Assembly (NCBI GenBank): GCA_032158125.1
Contig: JASKOT010000026.1
Span: forward strand, 124,001 to 188,000
Source: Papiliotrema nemorosa
Taxonomy: Eukaryota > Basidiomycota > Tremellomycetes > Tremellales > Rhynchogastremaceae
Direction: 5' to 3'
Length of the DNA: 64,000 bases
The first letter of the stretch is position 1. Every line of letters begins with the position of its first letter. Both the position numbers and the translations under genes were made by a program. Shown piece by piece: positions 36,301 through 47,408 of the stretch. The notes under the pieces were generated by a model, which was not told the DNA's origin, ran no database searches, and saw nothing but the letters and a program-made list of their open reading frames with translations.

Positions 36301-38624
36301 GATAAAGCGACACAATCGAAGATGCACGCACCTCGGCTGATCTTTGCTCAAGCTGTCTGTGCTTTGCAGAGCCTGTGGTTCCCTCTCCATGTACGAATTG
36401 TTCTTGGTCAAGCAGCGACGCTTCTATGGCGAGCTGCACTCGCTTCTGGTCCAGCCTTTCGACGCTGGCCTCTAGAGATTCACCTGGAGAAAGAGCTGTC
36501 TTGTCGAGGTAGCGAGCTTCGCCCTTGCCCGTTCTATCGGATGTCGACGTAGCGGGTGGGGTAAAGTTGCCGAATTTCGGATCACCGCCTATTCCAGGCA
36601 GTTCTTCGGGCATGTCGACTTCACGAGCTTTACCCTTTCCCTTTCGGTCCACAGGGGAGGTCACCGCAGGAGAATCAGCATCAGTGGGTCTGGCGCCCGG
36701 ATACAGCTCTTCGTCGGGCGACATGGTGTCCCGAGCTCTTCCTTTACCCTTCCGATCTACAGGGGAGGTCACGGGCGGGTTCTCGGTTGTACGCTGACCA
36801 GCTGCAGGCGAAAGATCAAGCGCAACCTCCCGGTATCTGCCTTTACCTTTCCAACTAGCGGAAGAGTGCATGGGCGGTGGGGTTCTGAGTTCGGTGGATA
36901 CCGCCCCAGGTGGAGTATCGGCTTCCGGTGGGACATCTTGGGCTCTTCCCTTCCCTTTCCTATTCGAGGTAGCAAGTCGGGGTGAGTTGAAAGGGCTCGC
37001 TTGATTTGCAGATAGTCGTGGGACCAAAGACCCCAGTGTGAATGGGTCGTCTAATTGCTTTGCTCTCGCCACCGTTTTCAGTAAGGCCGAACCGACCTTG
37101 GCCAAGGGTAATGTGGCGGATGTAAATGTCCCTGGTGGTCGAGGATAGGTGGTCGAATCGAAAGTCGGTTTGGTGGGGGAGACACTAGGGCTGCGCCTCA
37201 TAATCAACGATCGCACGAGGCTCTTCTGACCTCCTGGTGAGATCTCTGGCTCTTCAAGACCTTGATAAGTCGTGGGCAGTGCTGGTATGGCGGGAATCAT
37301 GACATCTGACAGAGAAGAGATCGACGAGGACTTGCGTTTGTGGACAAAGCGGGATAAAAGCTGAGGCTTCTGTCTTGTTGATGAAGATGTCTCTGTCCAA
37401 GGGGCCACCGGTGTCATTGGTTCGAGATTTGGCTCGTGCTTCAGGAACGGTAGCGGCTTGCTGTTGTACATGACGCTGAATGATCTGGACATCAGAATAG
37501 GGTGGCGCGCTTCACAACGACTCACGTCTTGCTGCTTGACGGACCGCTAGTCATGCTCGGGTTCGAAGCTGTAGCCTCCAGGGATCTCGATCGACCTCTG
37601 GACGATCTGTTCCGCTTGGGCTTGGGTGCGGGCACATTACCAAATTGCGTTCTTTCCAATGCAGGTCGATAAAGACCTTCAACTTGGGAGATGGATGGAA
37701 CGCGCCCGTGCTCCCACCTCTTCCGCCTTCTTTCGAAAGGACTAGGTGGCTCATCTGCAAGATCACCTGTGACGGTGGAATCCGATGTTGCAGTTGTGCC
37801 AAAGAAGCTCTTATTCTCCGGATCGTCCATGTCACCATCGTCTTTGTGGCCAGAACCGACCAGTCGCAGCCGTCGACGATATGATGGCAGGTGTGTTGGG
37901 GGGTCTAGACGAGACACCGATGAGCCCCGGGTCAGGCTTACGAAGTCTTCACCCTTATGGAATGGACGATCGGTTAACTGGCTAAGGTGTCAGCTTCGCT
38001 CCATGAGAACCATTCACCTCTGTGTGGACGGTGACGAGAGTTGAGGACAGTCGATCGACGGATATTCCATTGGATTGGCAAGGGAGCAATCAAGAACGGG
38101 TGAGTGATCGTCCATGATTGGGCCGAACGACGCCCGTGGGCTGGCGGGGCATTCCAACGATGCATCATCGACATCGTCCGAAAGATCGATAACGATGGGC
38201 TCAAATTGAGGTATCTCTGGTAAACTGTCGAGACGTGACCCGTCTGATAGGTCCCTGCTGAATCAGCTTACCTATCGATCGGGAAGAAGAGATGATATCA
38301 GTAGCAAGTAGTAGAGGAAGTGTAGAATACTTACTTCTTGGCGTCTTCTTCCTCCTCCTCAAGCGGCCTTTCTCGATTGAGCTGCTGTCTTTCCAGGTCG
38401 TCTGCGGAAAGAGGAGGTAGACGTAACAAGCTCGGACTCTCGGGGTCTCTTCTGAACCTCTTGATCTGTCTCTCCAGCCGAGCCTTTGCCACATCGGCTC
38501 GAGAAGAGGAAGAAGGCGTTTGAGGGAGAGCAGGCGAGAAGGGAGAGAAGGGGGATGAGGGGGAAGGCGGGGAATAGGAGGGATAGGGATGGCCCGAACT
38601 ACCATGAGAGGGTGGATCGCCCAT
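33361..38624 (-). CDS. Large disordered protein of unknown function
   Basis: Seven exons (38624-38335, 38224-38018, 37981-37953, 37904-37526, 37484-36125, 36072-34449, 34406-33361) encode about 1644 residues. The protein is Ser/Pro/Arg-rich nearly throughout. Exon 5 carries five copies of a basic motif of the type DRKGKG(R/K)AR(D/E). The N-terminus is Pro/Ser-rich with a short charged helix (RLERQIKRFRRD). The C-terminus has the most ordered look, RIVDTLRTGFRPITDGAMG and ..NALFGVIGRVLDHLNGR... No domain is recognised. The intron at 34407-34448 is 42 nt and in frame, so its splicing is inferred from GTATGC, CTGAC and CAG signals. Confidence 0.7.
36500..36980 (-). repeat. Coding tandem repeats, KGKG(R/K)AR motif
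   Basis: Five copies spaced about 95-120 nt encode NRKGKGRAQDV, WKGKGRYREV, DRKGKGRARDT, DRKGKGKAREV and DRTGKGEARYL. The third and fourth share near-identical DNA (both followed by ACAGGGGAGGTCAC on the plus strand), indicating recent duplication. Confidence 0.75.
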
Positions 38625-39290
38625 GATTGGGTATCAAAAGGCGTCTAGAAGTCAGCGGGGCCAGGCGCGGCTCTGCCTCTGGGCGTACCTATCAGAGCAT
38701 CAAGCAGAGCAAGAGGTAAAGACAAGGGAAGATTGGTAAGATCAGAGAAGGGATTAGGATAGGTAGTATAGGACTAGAAGAGAGGAGTGAAAGAGGTGAC
38801 AGATTGAGTTGAGCGTGTGAAGAGGCAGAGGTCGGCAAGTGTGTCGGAGGGAGAGTGAGTCATCGAAATGGGGGTCAAAGCGTTTCATCCTCCTACAGTG
38901 GCACAAAGTCAGTCGCGTCGAGGTGTACCACACTCCGGGACACCACGCCGATCCACTAGGCATGGTTACATGATACAAGGTGACGATCATTACCAGGCGT
39001 ACTGTGTTATGCAGAGAGGCTCAGAGATCAGTAGTGAGCACAATATTGGAATAAGGGAGATTTGGGGTTCGATCTAGAAACAGATTGCTATCCGAGATGG
39101 TCCCAGGCAAGACATCGAACAACTCTGCGTGATGATGGGGAATCATAAGGAACGGTCGCAACACGACTGAAATGCATGCAATTACTGTCAATGATCAGCG
39201 CTACTCAGAAATGACAATGTATGAACTGCACTGCTTGATGATAGACTTCTTCCGCTCACCCTTTTGCCGACTGGTGCCTCCCGCTCCTTC
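38625..39290. other. Intergenic region
   Basis: This holds the 5' flank of the large disordered-protein gene and the 3' end of the acetyltransferase gene. Runs rich in GAG/AGG occur on the plus strand up to about 38860. No gene is supported. Confidence 0.4.
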
Positions 39291-40057
39291 TTATACCTTG
39301 AACCTCAGCAATCCTCCAATCTGTTCATCTCCCTCTAAACGCATTCCCTCCCATTCAACCTGAGGTTCTGCCTTGAGGTATTCGACGTAAAAGTCAACAG
39401 AGGGTTTGTTCCACTTCTCGTCAGCCTCACACATGCTTAGGGGTGTACCTTCAAGACACGCCATTCGACTCGAGCACATCCCTTTTCCTTTGCTATGCTT
39501 CCTAGTTCTCCGAACAGCCTCTTACCCAGCCCCTTGGCACGATGCTCAGGCTTGACATAGAGGTCTTCAAGCTAGCGGTGAGCGAGCAACAAAGGTGATC
39601 ATGGATTGACTTACGTAGAGACCCGGGGCGCCGAGCCATGTGGAGTAGGTAAAGAAATACTAAACAGTCAGCCAGTCGAGAAGACTATATACAGTATGCG
39701 GTGAAGCTGCGTACCAGAGCTAATCCGACAGCCTCGCCTGATTCACTTCGAGCAATTACACATTCGGCATACTTCTTCTTGAAGATGTTTTCAATCATCT
39801 ATTCTCGTCAGTGCCCTCAATCACCCATGGCGATATGGAGACTCACCATCTCAGGAGTAGCTTTGACTGCATCGGGTTCCTTTTCGTACACCGCCTAGAA
39901 CTTCAATATCTCGCGAGAGTGGATCGACGCTCAGTCTCACTAATTCAATGATGAGCCCCAACAGCTCTGGCTGGATTTATAAGCTCCCACATTAATGACA
40001 CTCCAAATCGTTACTTACTACATCGGCCTCGGTCGCTTGTGTGATCGTGTAGGACAT
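39291..40057 (-). CDS. GNAT acetyltransferase, diamine/spermidine N-acetyltransferase-like
   Basis: Seven exons (40057-40019, 39964-39941, 39894-39847, 39798-39715, 39659-39615, 39571-39449, 39413-39291) give 161 residues. The fold elements match the SAT1 family: ATEADV and LIIELAVYEKEPDAVKAT, then GLALYFFTYSTWLGAPGLYLEDLYV, the acetyl-CoA loop EHRAKGLGKRLFGEL, and the late WRVLKWNKPSVDFY. It should acetylate polyamines or related amines with acetyl-CoA. Exon 2 is only 24 nt (LLGLIIEL) and is needed to complete the first helix. Seven exons in 161 residues is dense even here. Confidence 0.88.
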
Positions 40058-40522
40058 TGTGTGGGGTACTGATCTTAACCTGGTAATTATACGAGTATGA
40101 CCTTGCTGGTCGACTCAACCGGGGCAGAGCCGAGATCTGAGAGCACCGTGGGAGAATCGATATGATGGTCGTGGCTCTATTGCTGTCATGGGACGTGTGC
40201 ATATCTCAAGGAGACTTGTTCGACTACGAGGCAGGGTACACAATCTGAGCCCTTTTAGGTTTCTCCCGGTGAGGTGAGAAGTGGTCAAGAAGGCATTCTG
40301 GTGGAGCCGAGCCAAGTGTGCCCCTTCTACCAAACATCCGAATCTGATCAAATGGATCATTATTGCCGCATTGGGAGAGATGCATACATGAATAGTTCGA
40401 TAGCTGGCCTTAGCAGCTGAGAACAGCCTTGAGGGCAGAATGACTGGCTCACGGGCAAGGGCAAGACACCAGTGGCAAACCTACATATACAGTACTCGTA
40501 CGAGTACAGTACGAGTACGATC
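40058..40522. other. Intergenic region with palindrome
   Basis: The acetyltransferase promoter lies at the left end and the 3' end of the NmrA-like gene at the right. A perfect 16-bp palindrome lies 15 bp beyond the NmrA-like stop (listed separately). No coding sequence is supported. Confidence 0.45.
40492..40519. repeat. Perfect palindrome with partial second copy
   Basis: GTACTCGTACGAGTAC at 40492-40507 is its own reverse complement and is followed by AGTACGAGTACG, repeating half of it. It sits just after the stop codon of the NmrA-like gene and might act in 3'-end formation or as a protein-binding site. Confidence 0.7.
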
Positions 40523-41397
40523 TTATTTAGTGGGTGGTGTTGGTGGCGCTGGCGGGTTCTCCTTGAGCTCGCGCATAAAGTCCAGCAAGGACCTCTTTGG
40601 TCGATCCAGGTCCAATACACTTTCATCTGCCTTGATCACCTTTCCAGTAGACCAATTCTCCCACATGAGCGCCATGAGCTTGAAGAACGGCATGGAACTG
40701 GCGATCTCCCCAGATTTCCGCTTGGCAAGCTCTTCATCAGTGACAAAGGTGATTTGTGGTGGTTCGCCATTGAGTCGAGTGAGAGCCTCGATCAGTTCCT
40801 GTCCGGTTGGTGAGAATTCGATCAACGTGACGAATTCCGGTGCGTCGGGTAAGGGGTAGGGTTGACGTGTAGCCAACGCCGCGATCCCTTCAGCAACGTG
40901 TTGGAATGAACTGTCGTTTGAGCAAGGATACGGCTGTCGATGTCTAGAAAGGGGTAGCTACCTGATAGGATAGGGCACTCTGAGGATGTTTTCCGTCATC
41001 GTCCCTGCATTTCGGCCGATGCTGGGTAGGACAAAGCCAAAAGTCAAGGCATAGCTGTTGCGTTACCCTCCACTCTCTTAGCCTCAGGACGGCGACTCAC
41101 TCGGCAAAGAGTCCCGTGTAGACAAAGGTAGTTGGAACGCCTAGTTTCTCAATCTCCCGTCGAAACCGGTATTTCCTCGCTATATGTCCTCCTCCTACCG
41201 CATCATATGTCGCAGCGTGCGTGTCATCCTCGATTTGGTCGGAAGTGTAGAAGGAAGGAATGTATCTCTTGACCTGGGATCGCTTGGCCGCTCGAGCAAT
41301 GGCAAGTTCTTGATTCTGACCAGCGTTGCCAATGGTCGATCTGCACTCAGCACATTATCCAAAATAAACTCTTAAGGATGGCTTACAACGGCAACAT
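40523..41397 (-). CDS. NmrA-like/isoflavone reductase-type protein, N-terminally short
   Basis: Four exons (41397-41387, 41340-41101, 41054-40962, 40910-40523) give 243 residues. The middle matches NmrA-like NAD(P)-binding proteins: STIGNAGQNQELAIARAAKRSQ, VKRYIPSFYTSD, REIEKLGVPTTFVYTGLFADY, GIAALATRQP. The family normally opens with a GATGxxG Rossmann motif and about 70 further residues, which are absent here. The only start that fits is an 11-nt first exon only about 110 bp from the PEX3 ATG. Either the gene lost its 5' end or the true first exons were missed. Without the glycine motif, dinucleotide binding is doubtful. Confidence 0.6.
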
Positions 41398-41505
41398 CAC
41401 GTGACCGATACGGGGAAGCTCCGAGAGGGTCCCGCTTATTTCACAACCGTCCGTCCTTTACTCGTATCGGTTTCGACTGCAATAATCTCATCGTTACAAT
41501 TCACC

Positions 41506-43507
41506 ATGCCAGCACAAGAGAATCGCTGGAGAGGACATGTCCGGCGCTTGCTCTACGTCGCAGGGACAGCTACTTCTGTGTATCTCGTGGCTAGCTACGC
41601 TCTGGATAGAATGCGGGAAGCTCGAATCAGAGCTTCCAAAGAGCGCAAAGAACGAGATATGCAAGTTCGACTCGTCCTTGTCATATCGTAGCTGACATCC
41701 AGGTTAAAGAACCACTTCACGTCGCTCATTTCGACCATCTCCTTCACGCTTTATGCCTTGTTGCCAACGTTACAGCCTCAGCTGCACGATGCGTACCCTG
41801 TAGAAATGATATCTCAGGCTCTTCAAGATTTGTCTACCGCGAGTTCAACAACGGAAAGCTCTCAGCCGACTCCGGATACATCTATGGTTTTACAGGCGCC
41901 GGAACCGAATACGACTCTACCTACAGAGGGCTCTCATTCTCAGCAAGAGACAGCCGCGCACAATGCAGTTGAAGCGAGCTGGTCGTCCGAGTTTAAAACG
42001 GAGAGTGTGGCCGAAAGCGAGCCACCATCGTTAGTCGGCGACTCCCTGTTGGTCGGAAAAGACGAAGACCTGGTGAGCCTATCATGTTATCTAGCGAAAA
42101 AACCTAAAGACGAGGAATCTTCCGCCTTGTCGCAGTCCATCTCGTTACCGCCCACAGACATCTCTTCATCCTCCCCCTCGCCCATATCAGAGATCTCCCA
42201 CTTGCAAACTACTCCACCTCGGACTTCAGAATCGAGCGAAACTGCTCATCCTCTTATCGCCGGAAAAAGCAAGAAGGAGCTCTGGCGAGAGCTAAAGGTG
42301 CAAAGTAGGCGAATTCCCCTCATCCCGCCTTTGAATTTTGCTGATGCCCTGCCAGCCTTGACTAGAACACTGACTACGGCCTATCTCATCCCGCTTCTAT
42401 ACCTCCTCACTTCGTCTCAGCTGTCTACTCTCGCCAGGATACGCTATCTCGACGACTTACAATCAGCCCTTCCGATTCTCGACGAGGCCGTCCCTGCACC
42501 CACCTCCAAGCCCCGTAAAGGCTTATTTAGCTACTTCTCTACCGATGCCATGGGCTTGGACGACTTTGAGGAATCTGCCACCCCTGGCTTGCTGGATCCC
42601 CGGAGGTATCTTCCTTCGATGATCTCGCAGTACCTTCCGTTCGGCGCGCCAGGTGTAGTAGCTGTGCGGAATGTCCCTGAAGACCCCAACGTGCTCAGGG
42701 ATAGAGAGGAACAAATGGAGGCAGAACGAGCAGAGGATGAGAGGGTGTACCTGGTGTATTCTTGGTGGATCCTACACGAAGGGTGGAGAGGTGTAGCTCG
42801 ACGAGTTGAAGAGGCCGTCGAGGAGGTCTTCGGATCGTGAGTCTATAATGATCTCGGGAACTGACGCAAGGATGCAATTGAAACGGGAACTGTCAATCGA
42901 GGAATGGGAGATTCATATTCGTCAAGTTCGGGTCAGAGTGGAGACATCGACCAATCCTGAGGGCAGTGCCGTGCTGTACTCGTGAGTTCTTGCGAGACTT
43001 GATCGGGAAGATACTCATTCAACAGCTTCCTGCCGCATGTTCTCCCTCCCAACCCAATACCAGAGCTGGTCACTGGCGATCCATGCCCGCTACCATTGAG
43101 CCCGCCCACAGAAAGGCCTCATCTCTCTTCATTGCTCGAGCAAACGAAAAGTCATCTCAGATCAGCCGATGCGACATACCTGATCGAAAAGGGTGTCTCA
43201 GCAATGATACGCCGACTTGTCGAATCTCTTCGGGAAGAATCCTACGCAGGCTCGGAAATCGGTCTGATATTAAGCGAACAGCAGCGACCTATAAATGCAA
43301 CGCGAAGACTGGTAGATTGTCTACCCTCTGTTGACAGGTGGGGCAAAGGTGTATGGGAGGGAGTTCCAGACAGTGGTATCGAGGTGAGTAGTTGATACGA
43401 GCGGTCCGTACGTGTACGCGTACTAAGAGCAGAATCTCACTTCGGTCCCGGAGTTTGAGGGATTCGCAGCTTTGGTCTTTGGCGACTGGGCGCCGAGAGA
43501 TGATTAA
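41506..43507 (+). CDS. PEX3: Peroxin-3
   Basis: Five exons (41506-41660, 41703-42836, 42871-42981, 43026-43383, 43433-43507) give 610 residues. A basic N-terminus and membrane anchor (LLYVAGTATSVYLVASYAL) are followed by LKNHFTSLISTISFTLYALLPTLQ, a Ser/Thr/Pro-rich insertion, then KSKKELWRELKVQSRRIPLIPPL and ARIRYLDDLQSALP, typical of PEX3. The protein sits in the peroxisomal membrane and docks PEX19 to insert membrane proteins. It is long for the family because of the insertion. The intron at 41661-41702 uses a GC donor (AT|GCAAGT); with it the junction reads ERDMLKNHF. Confidence 0.9.
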
Positions 43508-43647
43508 ATATGGTCAAAGTGCTTGAATGTGCGGGTCAGTATACTAGAAGATGTGTATGTCACCACGACAAGAGCTAGTGTCCTGTGCGAGAAGCCATTC
43601 CCGACAGCCTTGCATATCACTTTGAGAGAAAGTAAAGTCGCTGCTGA

Positions 43648-44389
43648 TTATTGTTCCTCGGCAGGAATGTTGTATCGAGGCTACACAATCAGTATACCAT
43701 AGGAAGAGGAGGTCACTTGACTCACGTTGAAGAAGAGACTCTGGTTACCCCATGGGAATTGCTGTTTGTCAATAGCCGGACATGTGATCCAGATGATCCC
43801 AGTAACTCATGACTCACCTTGGTTCGCATGTTCATGTACGAGTAGACCTTTCGCTCTGGTGGCTCACCTCCGTTCTCGTCACTGGGTCATTAGCTTGCAC
43901 TTGACCCGCGCATTGACGACACCTACATGATGTGTTGGAGGTGCTCCTCGTGCTCCTTCTCGAGTTGGTAGACGTAGATACCCGCAACGATCAAAGCGGG
44001 AACACAGATGTAGTATCTGACCGTGAGTCTCCCAAATACATGCATGGAAAATGCTCATCCACATACGTGATCTTTCTCCAGAGGTCGGTGGTTCCTATCC
44101 CGTCAGTCTTGTTCCATCACCACGATAAGACATTCATCTCACCCTCGGCGTGCTCGGCGACGGCCAATCGTCGCTTCAAGAAATCAGTCTTGGGCAAGTC
44201 CTTGACTGGCTCGACGGGCCACAAGTAAGCTTGAGCACCGGCAGGGATTCGGGGGTCCTCGAGTTTGAGTTTGCTGAGGTCGCCTTGGATCTCTTTGGGG
44301 ATGTAAGCGGCAGACGAGGCTGATCGACGGGCGACAGCGACTCGAGAGACGGTTGATGCTCTGAGAGCGGCGTTTCGGACGAGGGACAT
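43648..44389 (-). CDS. COX13: Cytochrome c oxidase subunit VIa
   Basis: Six exons (44389-44143, 44094-44067, 44016-43927, 43881-43818, 43761-43726, 43680-43648) give 165 residues. The N-terminus (MSLVRNAALRASTVSRVAVARRSAS, shown in part) is a mitochondrial presequence. Then come TTDLWRKITYYICVPALI and VAGIYVYQLEKEHEEHL around the single inner-membrane helix, and finally YSYMNMRTKQFPWGNQSLFFN, the family signature. It is a nuclear-encoded regulatory subunit of complex IV. Confidence 0.93.
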
Positions 44390-44695
44390 GGCGGTCTAGG
44401 TGAAGATTGGATGATACAAAAGAGTGGTGAGTGAAGAGCTGGACCAGAGGGGGGAGTTACGCAAAAGGAGCGAATCGGAAGGGAATGGGATGATTGAAAC
44501 GTGAATAGTACCCCCATTTAACGGGCGAGGTGGGATTTGATTCCGCCCCTCCCTCCCTCCCCCTCTGACACGTCGAGGTCCAACGCTCTCCAAGTGGCAT
44601 TCAGAGGGTGTCGACTACGTTCTACTCTTGGTCTCGATCATATACCCCGCCCTCGTCACCTCTCGAGGCGCAGCTAGCAGCTCGACTAGCTCAAC

Positions 44696-47223
44696 ATGGC
44701 GCCAGGTATATCGTATGACGATTCTGGATCACTCGCTTCATACTTTGGAGTCACCGTCCTCGTCTTCATCCTCCTCCCTTCCACCTACCTCACCTTCAGA
44801 CCCGCCAAAAGGAGTGCGTCAAGTAGTCACCATTCATACAATGTAAAGAGCTTACCAGCAGGCTCCTCCAAACCCCTCGCTCCATGGCCTAGGCATCTTC
44901 GACTCGCGCATCCCAACGCTACCTCCAAAGGCAGCTCCTCGCGCAAAGCCAGACGCATAGGGTTATTATCCCTCGGATGGGCTCTACTCGCTTTCTTATG
45001 TCTGAGAATAGCGAACGCTCCTCCTATAACTGGAGGGGTGGTTTATAACCCTTTCGAGATTTTAGGGTTGAGCGATAGCAGCACAGAGAAGCAGATCAAG
45101 AAACACTACAAGAAGCTTTCTCTCCAATTGTATGTCCACCTCGAGTATCCGTGGATGGCAGGCTGATCCCAGTCACCCCGATAAGATCAAATTGTCAGAG
45201 AATCAGACGAAAGAAGATGCAGAGGCGAAATTTGTAGACTTGACAAAAGCCTACAAGGCATTGACAGACGAGGTGACGAGGGAGAACTTGGCGAAATATG
45301 GAAATCCAGATGGGCCTCAGCAGAGGGAGGATAAGATTGCTATTCCTCAGTGGGTTGTCGAAGGAAAGAACAACATCTGGGTCTTGGGACTCTACGGTCT
45401 TGTCCTAGGTGGTGGTATCCCGTTCGTTGTGGTAAGCTATACAGATCCGTTTCCGAGGTGTAGCTGAACGCTCAGGGCCGATGGTGGTTCTCACAAAGGA
45501 GTCTGACACGGGACGGCATTTTGAACCCCACGGCGGAGCACTTCTTCCATTATCTCCGCGAAGATACCGACTACCTCTCCTTGGTCGCTCTACTCGCAGG
45601 TGCTGTCGAGTTTGTCCCCCTTCTTTCAGGAAAGAAACGGGGAAGCAAGAAGGAACGCAAAGACAGACAGTCGAAGATCGATGAGCTGGAGAAAAAGCTG
45701 GATGCGGACAGGGCAGAGCTTGATGTGGATGAGGACCCGGTGATGAAGAACGAGAGCCGAGTCGGAGTGCACAGTGCATCGGCGAAAAGGGCAAGAGCAC
45801 TGATATGGGCTCACATGCTGCGGCATGCGCTCGATGACAAGGAGCTCCAGGATGGTCAGTCGTCACGGGAGATTCGATCGGATACAGCTGACTCTTGCAG
45901 ACCAGACCGCTGTGCTCACAAAAACTCCCGTACTGCTCCAAGCTATGCTCAACATCGCTCTCGCCCACAACTGGCTCAACACCTCTTTATCGATCGTCAA
46001 GCTTCAAGCTGCTCTCGTCCAGGCTCTGCCACCAAATGCTTCACCTCTGCGGCAATTACCTGGAATATCGCATGATCAGGCGTTGGAGCTCGAAATGGTC
46101 AACGGTGCCGAGGGGAAGAAATGGGCAGAGAAGGCAGTCAAGAAGGACTTGCTGGACGGCGATGCCAAGGAAGTTGCTCAATACTGGCCAAAGTTGGACG
46201 TCTCGGATGCGGAATTCTCAGGTGAGCTTCTTGACCGCCGTCGTTAGCCCAAGCTCATGGATAGTCGTTGGAGAAAGGATAGTCACACCTAGCTCTATTG
46301 TCTCACTCACTTTCCGTGCGAGATATGTTTACCCAACTACAAGTCTCTCTACCGCCAAGCCGGTCGCCAATGGAGATAGCCATAGTGCGCCTGTCGAGAA
46401 AGGGGAGCAACAGGAGAATGGCGGTGTCAGAGAAGCAAGCGTTTCGGTGATTGAGGATGATCTGGAAAAAGTTGAGCCAGAGCAAGCGGCAGGAGATGTC
46501 AAAGAGAAGATTGTCGAGGCTGTGACAGAAAAGGTCGAAGAGGCGAAACAAGCAGTCAAAGTCGGCAGGAAGGGCAAAGTTCCGGTCAAGGACGAGAAGG
46601 TCTGGGCTTCAAACGGATATGCGTATGCTCCACATTGGCCCATGGTGAGTTTGCCTGAGCGACAACAGTAGCTGACGAATAGCTGCGGAAACCTCATTAC
46701 CAAGTCTTGCTGGGAGACTCAAAGCTTGACAAAGTCATTGTGCAGCCTACCAAAATCACCGACATTCCTATTCCTCGTCCCGATGGATTACCTTCAGAAG
46801 CGAGGGAATACACACTACAATTCCAGGCACCACCCCAAGCCAACTTGTACTCTTTCGTCCTCCACGCCGCGAGCGATACCTTCCTCGGATCAGATGTTTC
46901 TCACCCGATGATGGTGAGTATACTATACTAGTTGTGAACGTTTAAATCTGACAATGCAGTTGAAAGTGGAAGAGCCTACAGATGACGCGGGAGCAGACTC
47001 GGATGATGATATCTCCGAGCCGGAGGAGGATACGTTGGCGGGACAGATGGCCATGATGAGAGGAGGAAAAGTCAAACCTTCTGCTGTGCATGGAAGCAGG
47101 GAAGATGACGACGACGATGAGAGTGGGAGCGAGGATGAGTATGAAAGCTCGTCGGATGAGGAGGGACCCAAAGGGAGGAGAGCCGGCAAAGCGATTAATG
47201 AAGACTCGAGCGATGAGGATTGA
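44696..47223 (+). CDS. SEC63: ER translocation protein SEC63
   Basis: Seven exons (44696-45129, 45173-45431, 45476-45854, 45901-46221, 46265-46644, 46683-46913, 46960-47223) encode 755 residues. Membrane helices lie near residues 15-33 and 90-108. The lumenal J domain runs from NPFEILGLSDSS (about 118), with the HPD motif formed across the first intron. A third helix follows (NIWVLGLYGLVLGGGIPFVV), then the Brl domain and an acidic C-terminal tail (DEDEYESSSDEE type). SEC63 recruits BiP to the Sec61 channel for post-translational import. Confidence 0.95.
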
Positions 47224-47408
47224 TCGAGTCCGGAGGATGTTTAGCATGTATCGATCTCCATGCACTGCTTGTCGCATTGATACCTTCCTACAGTATCTTT
47301 TTTCATGTGCAGATGGCAAATGAGGTATATGCTGCATCCAAGTGATCATACAATATGAGTAGTCCTTTCGGTATACATGCTGAGTGTTCTAGGCCATTTT
47401 CACATGAC

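Noticed and set aside
39061..39075. tRNA B-box-like GGGTTCGATCT
   Set aside because: No matching A box or cloverleaf upstream.
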